Made by a program: the position numbers and the translations under genes
Origin: Acipenser ruthenus
Taxonomy: Eukaryota > Chordata > Actinopteri > Acipenseriformes > Acipenseridae
Direction of reading: 5' to 3'
DNA: 64,000 nucleotides
Assembly (NCBI RefSeq): GCF_902713425.1
Contig: NC_081198.1
Span: 22,675,188 to 22,739,187 of the forward strand
Shown: in pieces, positions 1-8,561 of the stretch
Position numbering within the stretch: the stretch's first letter is position 1
Layout of the letters: every line of letters begins with the position of its first letter
The notes under the pieces: model-generated
Databases searched by the model: none
Seen by the model: only the letters and a program-made list of their open reading frames with translations
What the model was told of the DNA's origin: nothing

Positions 1-956
1 GGAGCTACTGGAGGAGCTAGTGGAGTAGCTGTTGTACTCTCTCTCTGGGCTGGGGGAAGGGGTCCTCGTAAAACGGGACATGTCTCGGGGGCGGGGGAGT
101 GAGGGGGGTGCTGGTGATGATGGTGGTGCTGGAGTCTGGGTTTTGATGTGGACTGATCTTTGTTACTTGCTCCCTCTTCCTGCTCAGGCCTAGGCTTGTT
201 CGTATTTGCCTTGCTGGCTCTGGCCATGTTGGCATAGGAAGAGGGGCAGTCCTTAAACAGGTGCCCCTTCTTTCCACACAAATTGCACTGCCTCTCTTCT
301 CTGCAGTGGCTGGTCTCGTGGGGGGCGCCGCAGTTCCTGCACTTGACTACAGTACATGCGGCCGCCAGGTGTCCTAATTCCCCACATTTCCTGCAGAGTT
401 TTGGCATCCCATTATAGAATACCAGCCCTCTGTTGGGCCCTAACACTATGGAGTTTGGAATGTGGCGGACGCCTCCAATGCCCGATGGATCGACATTGAG
501 GCGTACCAGCCACTTTCTGGCTCCTGTCCAAACCCCATCTTCGTCAGTAATTTTCCTCCCTTCTGATGACACCCTCCCATAGCGGTTAAGCCATGTTGTA
601 ATATCATAGTCGCTAACAGCCTCATTGAAAAATTGGACAGTAACAACTTTCATTTCTCTGTCTGTCAGTGCATCCACACAAAATTCTTTGTATGGAGCGA
701 GATATTTATTCTCCCCCCAAAAGGACCACATTTCTTGTAACTTTTGGGGGTTCCTAAAACTGACCTCAAACACTTCCTTAAGCCCTGGCAATTTCACCAA
801 ACAATTCAAGTCAGAAGGGGAAAAACCCATACCCCTCTGAAGAATGGTCCGGCTGAACTCCAGTCTCGTCAGTCCTGGTTCCGTTTCCTCTTGCTGGGTC
901 CTTGTGAAGCGCACCGCATTGTGCCTCCTAGTCTCCTGGGTTGGCCGGAACGCCAT
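1..956 (-). pseudogene. G1 ORF1 (CCHC nucleic-acid-binding protein), partial and frameshifted
   Basis: The ATG at 954-956 begins the same MAFRPTQETRR start as the intact ORF1 of G4 and G5. The RRM-like region and the three CCHC knuckles (on plus-strand 240-400) are present. Compared with G4, 16 bp are missing near 138, between the knuckles and the serine-rich tail, which shifts the frame. The frame therefore differs from that of a working ORF1 before the window edge is reached. ORF1 proteins of this type bind the element RNA to form the retrotransposition particle (family knowledge). The C-terminal part lies outside the window. Confidence 0.85.
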
Positions 957-1688
957 CCTTCAGCTGGCTCCTCCGATTGGGGTGGGAGAAGCCTCTGGAC
1001 GTCCGGGTTGTCTCTCTCTACGGAAAAGAAACAACGTAAGCAGCAAATCTGGGCAGTTGAAGGAACTATTACTTTAGTCCCTGAGGAGATGGTCGCCTCG
1101 CAAGAGGGACCCCCTCCCCAGGTGAACGGTGTCCTTCCCTGGCGGAGTAGGGGGCGCTGCTTGGCACCGAGACCACGTAGGAAGAATCGTGGCTGTGACG
1201 CCTCCTCGGGGTCCGGGGCCGCCCTCTGCTCCTCCCAGATGGCGCCCTCTGCTGGGCGCCTGCTGCTCTCTCGGTCTGGATCTCGATTACAATCAAGGGC
1301 TGGGGATGAGGTCATCTAGGTCATCAAAGGGTCCTCAAAGGTCGTCTGGATGGTAGGTCCTCCTTCTCTCTAACTCCAGGAACGTCTGGAAAAGCCGGAA
1401 CCGCCTGAAAAAGAAAAAACTGGAACCGCCTGAAAAAGAAAAAACTGCTCTCAACAGTCAACAAAATCTTGAAAGACCCTCGGCCTGGATTGGGCAAGCC
1501 AAAACCAGACTGAGCATTAGTCTTCCAAAAAGTTGCCGAGCTGAAGAAAGCCAGTCAAAAATAAAAAAAATTTTGTTCCTCCTCACCCGAACAAACCTCT
1601 CACAGACCCTCGGAGGGAGCGGGCAATGCCACTACCCTCTAAGCCTTAGTCTTAGAAAGATTTATTCGAACTGAAGAGAAGCCGGAGT
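1..1688 (-). mobile_element. G1: G-type U2-targeting Tx1-like LINE, 5' part only (cut by window edge)
   Basis: This is the 5' portion of a G-type element: about 730 bp of 5' UTR (957-1688) and the first two thirds of ORF1 (1-956). It aligns with G4 at 31604-33308. The rest of the element lies left of position 1. Its 5' end is not followed by U2 but by U2-cluster spacer, starting near the GGCT repeat that normally lies about 275 bp upstream of U2. G4 and G5 have exactly the same scar, so the three copies descend from one rearranged locus. Confidence 0.9.
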
Positions 1689-2006
1689 ATATGGCTGGCT
1701 AAGAAGGACCTGGCATAGGGACATGTTCCACCACACTTGTCTGGTTAGCTGCATGCTCCCAGGAAACAAACTGCTGATGTCTACATCATCACCACATGTG
1801 AATAAAAGAAAGAAAGAAAGCAAGAAAGAAAGAGAAAGAAAGAGAGAGAAAGAAAGAAAGAGAGAAAGAAAGAAAGAGAGAAAGAAAAATAAAAGAAGTA
1901 AAACGGCGGGAAAACTTGCTTCAACACTGGCACTCTCCTTCCAGCAGGGGTAGACAAAATGCTCACAGGAGAGATCCAGATCTGACTTTGACCAACGTTA
2001 GAGAAA
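1689..2006 (-). repeat. U2 cluster spacer, truncated (joined to G1)
   Basis: The block holds the 3' flank of the next U2 gene. It starts at the GGCT repeat fused to G1, then has a GAAA/GA microsatellite (about 1801-1890, CTTT on the U2 strand), and ends with the U2 3' box GTTGGTCAAAGTCAGA (minus strand, 1981-1996), 10 nt past the U2 3' end. The U2 promoter half of this unit is missing. The microsatellite end matches the spacers after G4 and G5. Confidence 0.85.
1981..1996 (-). terminator. U2 snRNA 3' box (first copy)
   Basis: GTTGGTCAAAGTCAGA on the minus strand fits the vertebrate snRNA 3' box pattern (GTTT-N-AAA-rG-n-AGA), the Integrator-dependent 3'-end signal. It lies 10 nt downstream of the mature U2 3' end, the usual distance. 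The same box recurs 11-26 nt beyond every U2 3' end in the window. The copy at 25637-25652 has one change in the AAAG core. Confidence 0.85.
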
Positions 2007-2195
2007 GGTGTGCACCGTTCCCGGAGGTACTGCAATACCGGGCCGATGCGTGGAGTGGACGGAGCAAGCCCCTGTTCCATCTCCCGATTCCAAAAATCAA
2101 TTTAATATATGGTCCCCTGATAGGGGACGTATCAGATATTAAACTGATAAGAACAGATACTACACTTGATCTTAGCCAAAAGGCCGAGAAGCGAT
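2007..2195 (-). ncRNA. RNU2: U2 spliceosomal snRNA, intact copy 1
   Basis: This 189-nt copy matches vertebrate U2 throughout. The 5' end is ATCGCTTCTCGGCC. The branch-point-recognition sequence GTAGTA is at nt 33-38, the stem II region follows, the Sm site GATTTTTGG is at nt 98-106 (plus 2090-2098), and stem-loops III and IV end in GGTGCACACC. U2 pairs with the intron branch site in the nucleus as part of the U2 snRNP. PSE-like and DSE-like elements upstream and a 3' box downstream are intact, so the copy looks functional. It is the reference copy for positions given elsewhere. Confidence 0.97.
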
Positions 2196-2245
2196 GGCGA
2201 CTTGGCCCTTGCCCGGGGCCCCCCAGCCCGGACGGCACAGGGGGA

Positions 2246-2258
2246 TTCAAAGGTGGGT
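2246..2258 (-). promoter_or_regulatory. Proximal sequence element (PSE)-like motif of the U2 gene
   Basis: ACCCACCTTTGAA on the minus strand, 51-63 bp upstream of U2 +1, resembles the vertebrate PSE core (ACC-N5-TTGAA as in U6). The SNAPc-bound PSE normally lies about 40-65 bp upstream. The same 13 bp recurs at the same distance from every U2 5' end that keeps its promoter: 3026, 9992, 15681, 20110, 25902, 53326, 54090, 56187 and 56975 are the left ends. Its function is inferred from position and conservation. Confidence 0.7.
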
Positions 2259-2402
2259 GCAAAATTCCAAGCACAAGCAGACCCCCAAAAAACGGGCTGC
2301 TGCTTCCAGAGGGGAAATGTGCAATTTAAGCAGGAGAAAACAAAACAAAGCAAAAACACACACATAACACCAAAAACAAAACATAAACTGGCGGAGTGCG
2401 TC

Positions 2403-2451
2403 TTACAAATAGTCATGCCAAGCTGCTATGCTGTGCAAGGTGCCTTGGGTA
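2403..2451 (-). promoter_or_regulatory. Distal sequence element (DSE)-like region: octamer-like plus Staf/ZNF143-like motifs
   Basis: ATTTGTAA (minus strand, 2403-2410) matches 6 of 8 bases of the octamer. TACCCAAGGCACCTTGCA (2434-2451) matches about 14 of 18 positions of the Staf/ZNF143 consensus. They lie 208-215 and 239-256 bp upstream of U2 +1, where vertebrate snRNA enhancers sit. The arrangement repeats in every full spacer. The assignment is inference from motif and position. Confidence 0.5.
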
Positions 2452-2786
2452 ACTACAACTGTGCCTCGCTGGCTGGCTGGCTTGCTAAGAAGGTCCTGGC
2501 ATAGGGACATGTTCCACCACACTTGTCTGGTTAGCTGCATGCTCCCAGGAAACAAACTGCTGCTGTCTACATCATCACCACATGTGAATAAAAGAAAGAA
2601 AGACAGCAAGAAAGAAAGAAAGAGAGAAAGAGAGAAAGAAAGAGAGAAAGATAGAAAGAGAGAAAGAAAAAAAAGAAGTAAAACGGCGAGAAAACTTGCA
2701 TCAACACTGGCACTCTCCCTCCAGCAGGGGTAGACAAAATGCTCACAGGAGAGATCCAGATCTGACTTTGACCAACGTTAGAGAAA

Positions 2787-2975
2787 GGTGTGCACCGTTC
2801 CCGGAGGTACTGCAATACCGGGCCGATGCGTGGAGTGGACGGAGCAAGCCCCTGTTCCATCTCCCGATTCCAAAAATCAATTTAATATATGGTCCCCTGA
2901 TAGGGGACGTATCAGATATTAAACTGATAAGAACAGATACTACACTTGATCTTAGCCAAAAGGCCGAGAAGCGAT
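2787..2975 (-). ncRNA. RNU2: U2 spliceosomal snRNA, intact copy 2
   Basis: This whole 189-nt U2 gene is identical to copy 1 as far as I can read. Its 3' box (2761-2776), PSE-like (3026-3038) and DSE-like motifs are intact. It lies 780 bp from copy 1 in the same orientation, which defines the tandem period. Confidence 0.97.
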
Positions 2976-3604
2976 GGCGACTTGGCCCTTGCCCGGGGCC
3001 CCCCAGCCCGGACGGCACAGGGGGATTCAAAGGTGGGTGCAAAATTCCAAGCACAAGCAGATCCCCAAAAAACGGGCTGCTGCTTCCAGAGGGGAAATGT
3101 GCAATTTAAGCAGGAGAAAACAAAACAAAGCAAAAACACACACATAACACCAAAAACAAAACATAAACTGGCGGAGTGCGTCTTACAAATAGTCATGCCA
3201 AGCTGCTATGCTGTGCAAGGTGCCTTGGGTAACTACAACTGTGCCTCGCTGGCTGGCTGGCTTGCTAAGAAGGTCCTGGCATAGGGACATGTTCCACCAC
3301 ACTTGTCTGGTTAGCTGCATGCTCCCAGGAAACAAACTGCTGCTGTCTACATCATCACCACATGTGAATAAAAGAAAGAAAGACAGCAAGAAAGAAAGAG
3401 AGAAAGAAAGAGAGAAAGAGAGAAAGAAAGAGAGAAAGAAAGAGAGAAAGAAAGAAAGAGAGAAAGAAAGAAAGAGAGAAAGAAAAATAAAAGAAGTAAA
3501 ACGGCGGGAAAACTTGCTTCAACACTGGCACTCTCCTTCCAGCAGGGGTAGACAAAATGCTCACAGGAGAGATCCAGATCTGACTTTGACCAACGTTAGA
3601 GAAA
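2976..3604 (-). repeat. U2 cluster spacer, full unit
   Basis: This spacer has the same layout as the one at 2196-2786, with PSE-like motif at 3026-3038. The GAAA/GA microsatellite is long here (about 3366-3487), making the spacer 629 bp. It is followed by the 3' box of the next, interrupted U2 copy (3579-3594). Confidence 0.9.
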
Positions 3605-3740
3605 GGTGTGCACCGTTCCCGGAGGTACTGCAATACCGGGCCGATGCATGGAGTGGAAGGAGCAAGCCCCTGTTCCATCTCCAGATTCCAAAAATCAATT
3701 TAATATATGGTCCCCTGATAGGGGACGTATCAGATATTAA
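3605..3740 (-). pseudogene. RNU2: U2 copy 3, 3' part (nt 54-189), interrupted by G2
   Basis: U2 nt 54-189 are retained with Sm site and 3' stem-loops, with a few substitutions (for example CATGG for CGTGG near 3648). The element 3' end joins at nt 54 with one or two bases of ambiguity. The 5' half lies on the far side of the element at 9089-9172. Confidence 0.92.
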
Positions 3741-4394
3741 TACTCTTTTATTGAGATTTTACATTTTTTACATTTACACCCATTCGTTTTTTTTTTCATT
3801 CATTTTACATTTCTTTTAAAGATGACATTCATGCATACAGATATACATTTTGTTTTAAAAGCATTTAAAATACATTTAAAAACACCAAGACAATTGTGCT
3901 TTATACATGGTTAAAACAGACACAGATTAAAATCAACATGAAAAAAACCTGTGCTGCTTTAAAAGTGACTGGAAAAAAAGAACCATCTATAAAAAACCAG
4001 TGCTTGTGAGGGCCGGGGAGTGCTCTCTAAAAAAGTTCAAAAGTGAACATAAAACTATAGATCTAAAACAGGGACAGGGGAAAAGGGACAGTGTATAAAA
4101 CAGTGAGTTAAAATTCTAAAATTTTAAAACACTTAAAATGTAACTTTTAATAGTTGACTTTAAAAATCTTTTAGATACATAAAACAAAACAAAACAAAAT
4201 CAAATAAAACATTCAAAGTAAATCAAATAAAAGTCCATAAAACTGAAACAAAAAGACTACATAAAACCAGGGCACCGTTCAAAAACGGTCATGCCAGCTA
4301 AAAAGGGCGGAATGCTGGCATGACAAAATAAATAAAAGGCTTAGCAGTGCCCCGTAGTCTCGCTCCTAGGAGCTAGCGGTTCCAGTTTTTTCCT
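3741..4394 (-). other. G-type 3' UTR (G2)
   Basis: This is A-rich noncoding sequence between the ORF2 stop and the element 3' end. It contains AAAAC/AAAAT runs, an 11-bp hairpin (4288-4298 with 4314-4324) and a 12-bp palindrome GCTCCTAGGAGC just past the ORF2 stop. An AATAAA lies only about 6 nt before the 3' end, which reads AATAAAAGAGTA rather than a poly(A) tail. The same 3' UTR is present in G3 to G7. Confidence 0.85.
4288..4324 (-). other. Conserved 3' UTR hairpin of G-type elements
   Basis: GTCATGCCAGC and GCTGGCATGAC form a perfect 11-bp stem around a 15-nt loop. The pair is kept in every G copy with a 3' UTR: 16890-16926, 27146-27182, 34280-34316, 41487-41523 and 58113-58149. A second, smaller stem (ACCGTT/AACGGT, 4274-4289) overlaps its edge and is broken in G7. 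In some LINEs a 3' stem-loop is what the reverse transcriptase recognises; that role here is inferred. Confidence 0.75.
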
Positions 4395-7300
4395 TTATTC
4401 CATCTTCACGTCCTGAAGTCCGGCGATCCTCCACTCCGCGCAGGCCTTGTCCTTCCCGAGGGTCCGGATGTCCAGAATTACAAAGTCCTTGATAAGAGTT
4501 TGTGCCCTTCTGGTCGTGGTGATAGTGTCTAGCTCCTGCTTGTGATAGACACAGACGTTACGGCCTTCCCACAGGATCTGCTTGACAACATTGATGACAC
4601 GCCAAACGCACTTAGCTGTGCTGGTAGTGATTCCTCCCGCAGGCCCATAGAGCACAGTCTCAGCGGTCATCTTGGCCGTGTCAGCAAACCTGTTTAGGAA
4701 GACAGAGACAGAGAGCCAGACACTGCCAGCCACATCACACTCCCAGAAGATATGGGCTGGTGTTTCTCTCTTGCAGCACTTTGCATAGGGGCATGTTTCT
4801 ACTTGGGCTAGTCCCCTCCTGAACATGAACGCTCGAGTGGGGAGTGCACTGTGGACGGTGTTCCATGCTATATCCTTCTGGACATTACTGAGGCAGCTGT
4901 GAGACACATTCTCCCAGATTTTTTGGCTTTGGGTGAGGGAGAAAGTAGCTACTTTTTCAATTTCCTGGGAACCGGCAAGATATTTAGTTACAGCCTTGTA
5001 TTCCCAGGAGGCTAATTTTGCTTTATCTAAGCCCAATTTATATATAGTGTCCCTTAAGGTTCTATAATACAATGGGGGGTCCCAGGAGTACGGCACGGTG
5101 TTATCAATAGTGCAGAGGCCCAAGGCCCTGAGACAGGTGGCAAAATAGAAACGATTCATGTAACATACCTTCCTGTCCAGGGCCTGGATGTTCTTGATAG
5201 TTTGCGTGAGCCCCTGCACTCGGGTGAGCTGCACAACGTCCGGGACCCCCTTACCTCCCTTCTTGTCGGCTTTACTCAGGGTGGCTCGCTTTACCCTCTC
5301 CATCTTGCTGCCCCAGATAAAGCGGTGGATAATGCGGTCCACCACTTTTTTGGTGGTCCTGTCTGGGGGAAAGATTTTTCCTACATAAGAGAGGATGGGG
5401 AACAGTATAGACTTGGTTATTAATACTCTACCCGTCATTGTTAAGGATCTTGTGCTCCATCCGCCAATCTTTTTACGGACCTGGTTAATGGCCGCCGTCC
5501 AGCTCTGGGCCCCCGAGCTATTGTTCTCGAAAATGAGGCCCAGAATCTTGATTTTGTCTTTTTTGACAGGGTACATGTCCGACAGTTCCCTATCTACCTG
5601 CCAATTTTTAGACACGTAGACTTCGCTCTTGGACTTATTAATCACTGCCCCGGTCGCCGTGCAGTACTTCTCAAGGATATTACTAATCCGAGGTACCGAC
5701 GATGTGTTGGTGCAAATGAGTGACACATCGTCCATATATGCTGTTGTTTTGACCTGGACCCCGTTGGATCCAGGCAGCTGGAAACCAGTTATATTGGTAT
5801 CCCTACGAATTGCCTGCAGGAGGGGTTCAATGCACACGACATATAGCAGTGGGGATAGTGGGCAACCCTGTCTGACCCCTGACTGGATAGATATTTTACC
5901 AGTCAGGTGTCTGTTCACCAAGACTCGGGTACTAATATTTGTATAGATGGTTTTAACCCACCCCCTAAGTCCAGGAGCGAATTTCATCTGGTCCATCACT
6001 TTGTACATATATTCATGGCTTACCCTATCGAACGCCTTCTCCTGGTCAAGGTTGAACAGGCAGAGGGGATGGTTACGTTCTCTAGAATAAGCCAGAATGT
6101 CCCTTGTTAACATTAAAATATCGGTGATGGACCTCCCTGGGACGCCACAAGCCTGGTCGGGGCCAATGACCAAAGGGAGGTGTACTTGTAGCCGGAGCAT
6201 CAGAGCTTTGGCTAGTATCTTGTAATCCACGCAAAGGAGGCTGATTGGGCGCCAATTCCGTAGATCTTTAACTTCCCCTTTCTTATGAAGGAGAGTAATT
6301 ACACTCTCCCGCATAGAAGGGCCCAACCGCTTCTCCCTGTAGACCGCTCTGTAGACCTCCGCTAAATGGACTTTTAGCGTGTCCCAAAAAAGATGGTAAT
6401 ACTCACCCGGGATGCCATCTGGACCTGGCGTCTTACCGGTGTTCATGGTCTTAACCGCCTGGGTGAGCTCCTCCAGCGTGAGTTCTGGGTCCTTCTCCTC
6501 CTCCTCCTCGTCGTCCAGCACTGCGTCAGGCTCCAACTGGCTCAGGAACCACTCTATCAGGGTGTCATCTGTAGCTTTGATGTTATACAGGTCCCTATAG
6601 AAGTTCTCTACCACTTTTTTCACTCCCTCACTATCCTCTACTATCCTCCCCCTGCTGTCGAGCATGGAGGACATCAAGTGCCGCTTCTCCCTCGTTTTCT
6701 GGAAGAAGAAGCGAGTACACTTTTCGTCTTCCTCCATTTTTTGCACTTTTGCATTGTGCATGACCTTTCGTTGTTCCTCCCTACAAAGCACTGAGAGATC
6801 TAGCTTGGTCTGGGCTATCTCGTCGCTTACAGGGAACCCCCGAAGCTGAAGCAGGCTCAGACGCTGGAGGGCAGCATTCAGGTGTTTATATTTGGCCCTC
6901 CTTTCTTTTGCTTTCCTCTTGCCTGCTGCTTTGAAATAACCCTTAGTTCTGATTTTGACCATCTCCCACCACTCTATAGGGGAGTTGAATAGGTCACGCA
7001 AAGTGGTCCACTCAACAAGCCTGCTCTTATAGGCTGCAGCTATGTAGGGGTCATCGAGTAAGGAGGTGTTTAATTTCCAGACCCCTGACCCCATCTGGGA
7101 GGTCTGAGGGACTTGCAATGTTACCTGCAGGAGCCTATGGTCAGAGAAGAAGACGGCCTGGGTGTCTACTGCCGTCTTCGTAAGGGAGCTGGTATGCAGG
7201 ACGAGATCTATACGGGAGAAGGAGGTCCCAGATGAGCTCACCCAGGTAAAGGGAGGCACCAGGTCCTTACCTGCATCACACAGGGAGAAATCAGATATTA

Positions 7301-7841
7301 CGGAGGACAAAACTCTACTAGAGCGGTCGTTGCGTGGCCTGCTCCGGTCTACGTCCCTCAGAGCACAATTGAAGTCACCTGACACGATGACGGGTACGTT
7401 CCCCAGCAGGAGTGGACGCAGCTGTTGAAAAAATTGAACTCTTTCGTTTTGGTTAGTGGGTGCGTAGACATTGACCAGTCTGAGGGGAGTGTTGTTGTAT
7501 GTCACATCCACGCTCAGAATTCTACCAGGTTCTACCTCCCTGCTGCTGCGGGAGGTAATAAATGGGTTTTTAAACAGGATACCTACTCCGTCGGCTCTGG
7601 CTATGTTGGAGCCCGACCAGAAGGAGTCCCCCAAGGTCCAACTCTCCTTCAGGTCCCTATAATCAGGGCTCGACGAAATACCACACTCCTGCAGAAAGAT
7701 GAGATCTGCTTTCAAGTTAGCTAGATAGTTTAGTACATCAAATCTTTTTTGTGTCTCCCTGATGCTCCTGACATTAACAGACACACATATCAGGGCCATC
7801 AGGGTAGCTAACAAGAAAAGGAGTCGCTGCGTCCACCCCAT
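4395..7841 (-). CDS. G2 ORF2: APE endonuclease / reverse transcriptase, intact
   Basis: The protein has 1148 residues. An N-terminal APE-type endonuclease shows Asn23 (SVNVRSI), Glu52 (LQECG), GDFN at 155-158, Asp212 (SRIDLVL) and SDH at 233-235, all catalytic positions present. The reverse transcriptase follows: PGPDGIP, the NWRPISLL block, LDQEKAFDRV (motif A), RQGCPLSPLLY (motif B) and YMDD at 702-705 (motif C). A Cys/His cluster around 1015-1035 (CPYAKC...HIFWEC) is typical of L1/Tx1 ORF2. It nicks U2 DNA and primes reverse transcription of the element RNA in the nucleus (family knowledge). The first 15 residues are a hydrophobic extension before a second Met (MALICVSVNV), which may be the true start. 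It ends 654 bp before the element 3' end. Confidence 0.93.
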   Translation of the reverse strand: MGWTQRLLFLLATLMALICVSVNVRSIRETQKRFDVLNYLANLKADLIFLQECGISSSPDYRDLKESWTLGDSFWSGSNIARADGVGILFKNPFITSRSSREVEPGRILSVDVTYNNTPLRLVNVYAPTNQNERVQFFQQLRPLLLGNVPVIVSGDFNCALRDVDRSRPRNDRSSRVLSSVISDFSLCDAGKDLVPPFTWVSSSGTSFSRIDLVLHTSSLTKTAVDTQAVFFSDHRLLQVTLQVPQTSQMGSGVWKLNTSLLDDPYIAAAYKSRLVEWTTLRDLFNSPIEWWEMVKIRTKGYFKAAGKRKAKERRAKYKHLNAALQRLSLLQLRGFPVSDEIAQTKLDLSVLCREEQRKVMHNAKVQKMEEDEKCTRFFFQKTREKRHLMSSMLDSRGRIVEDSEGVKKVVENFYRDLYNIKATDDTLIEWFLSQLEPDAVLDDEEEEEKDPELTLEELTQAVKTMNTGKTPGPDGIPGEYYHLFWDTLKVHLAEVYRAVYREKRLGPSMRESVITLLHKKGEVKDLRNWRPISLLCVDYKILAKALMLRLQVHLPLVIGPDQACGVPGRSITDILMLTRDILAYSRERNHPLCLFNLDQEKAFDRVSHEYMYKVMDQMKFAPGLRGWVKTIYTNISTRVLVNRHLTGKISIQSGVRQGCPLSPLLYVVCIEPLLQAIRRDTNITGFQLPGSNGVQVKTTAYMDDVSLICTNTSSVPRISNILEKYCTATGAVINKSKSEVYVSKNWQVDRELSDMYPVKKDKIKILGLIFENNSSGAQSWTAAINQVRKKIGGWSTRSLTMTGRVLITKSILFPILSYVGKIFPPDRTTKKVVDRIIHRFIWGSKMERVKRATLSKADKKGGKGVPDVVQLTRVQGLTQTIKNIQALDRKVCYMNRFYFATCLRALGLCTIDNTVPYSWDPPLYYRTLRDTIYKLGLDKAKLASWEYKAVTKYLAGSQEIEKVATFSLTQSQKIWENVSHSCLSNVQKDIAWNTVHSALPTRAFMFRRGLAQVETCPYAKCCKRETPAHIFWECDVAGSVWLSVSVFLNRFADTAKMTAETVLYGPAGGITTSTAKCVWRVINVVKQILWEGRNVCVYHKQELDTITTTRRAQTLIKDFVILDIRTLGKDKACAEWRIAGLQDVKME

Positions 7842-8072
7842 AGCGACTATGATTGGGAGGTCGGGACACTCTTCCTACTCTTAGCTCTACGCTTGCTTCG
7901 AGGGGGCTTGGGCTTATTTGCAACTCCCATCACCCCTGAGAAGGTACTCACTGCTGCCTCGTCCAAGAAGGCACCGTCTTTGTATGCACAGTACGTGGAG
8001 TTGTTTGGGCTATTCAACTCCCCACAAGGTAAGTCTGGTGGAACTTGCTCAGGGCCCCTCGGAACGTGTGGG

Positions 8073-8561
8073 TCAGCTTTGTCCTGGGGGGGTTATGACA
8101 GACAGCATTCTTTGGCTGTTACCGTCTGTTGAATTGGAGCTGTTAGCAGACTTCTGGCTTACCGCGTCCAGGGGTATTCCCATGTCTTCCAGTGCTGTAT
8201 CTAGGAGGACCTCTAGGGGGCCCCTGGTTTTGCCCATACAAGGGAGGGGGTCAAGGATGCTTTGAAGGGAGGCCCTTCGCTTGAAGAGGGTCATTGCTAC
8301 CGAGGTACTGCTGGTCAGGGAAGGTGTTGACCCCGACCTCTCCCTCGGTGCATTAGTGAACACCTCTTCTGCGAGGTGTGCTAGGGTTTGTGCCAACGAC
8401 TGGGAAGGCTGGCTGGGGATGCCCTGGCTGGCTGCTACCTGCCCACTAGGCGGCAGTGTAGCTGTCCCACTCGCCTCCGTCTCTGCCTGCGAGGGCAAGA
8501 CTGGGGACTTTGTGTGGACATTAGCTGGTTTTGTATTGTTACAGAGTAGGGGGCGCTGCAT
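8073..8561 (-). pseudogene. G2 ORF1 remnant: C-terminal part fused to 5' UTR sequence
   Basis: From about 8530 down to 8073 this is the C-terminal tail of ORF1 (NVHTKSPVLPSQ to MLSVITPPGQS). The internal deletion removes the start, RRM-like region and all three CCHC knuckles. It puts an ATG from the 5' UTR (8559-8561) in frame, giving a 162-residue open frame. It would lack every nucleic-acid-binding feature of ORF1. The fused frame is probably an accident. Confidence 0.85.

Larger units (their letters stand above)
2196..2786 (-). repeat. U2 cluster spacer, full unit (promoter of copy 1, 3' flank of copy 2)
   Basis: This is a complete spacer. Reading upstream from U2 copy 1, it has a GC-rich stretch, the PSE-like motif (2246-2258), an A-rich stretch with CA runs, the DSE-like motifs (2403-2451), a GGCT repeat (about 2467-2482), then the GAAA/GA microsatellite (about 2586-2673) and the 3' box of copy 2 (2761-2776). 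U2 copies 1 and 2 are exactly 780 bp apart. I see no other gene in it. Open frames through it are low-complexity Lys/Glu/Arg translations of the microsatellite. Confidence 0.9.

Noticed and set aside
869-1315. A 148-codon open frame in the G-type 5' UTR overlapping the ORF1 start, also at 32488-32934 and 39695-40141
   Set aside because: Its ATG is lost in G2, G6 and G7 (ATG to ACG), it has no recognisable domain, and it overlaps ORF1 in another frame. It is probably a by-product of GC-rich sequence.
1801-1890. The GAAA/GA microsatellite as a target of repeat-specific LINEs
   Set aside because: Some Tx1-type LINEs do target simple repeats, but only one element end (A2) touches this microsatellite, and its 3' end is at the U2 site. 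Deletion or exchange explains it better.
3208-3819. Long plus-strand open frames crossing the U2 spacers with Lys/Glu/Arg runs
   Set aside because: They are translations of the GAAA/GA microsatellite and of antisense U2. No splice or codon signal supports them, and they recur only because the unit recurs.
5629-5946. Plus-strand open frames opposite ORF2, repeated in each G copy
   Set aside because: They are antisense shadows of the reverse transcriptase with no known domain.
8073-8561. A new 162-residue protein from the G2 deletion junction
   Set aside because: It is ORF1 tail fused by chance to 5' UTR sequence, with filler bases at the join. Nothing suggests selection for it.
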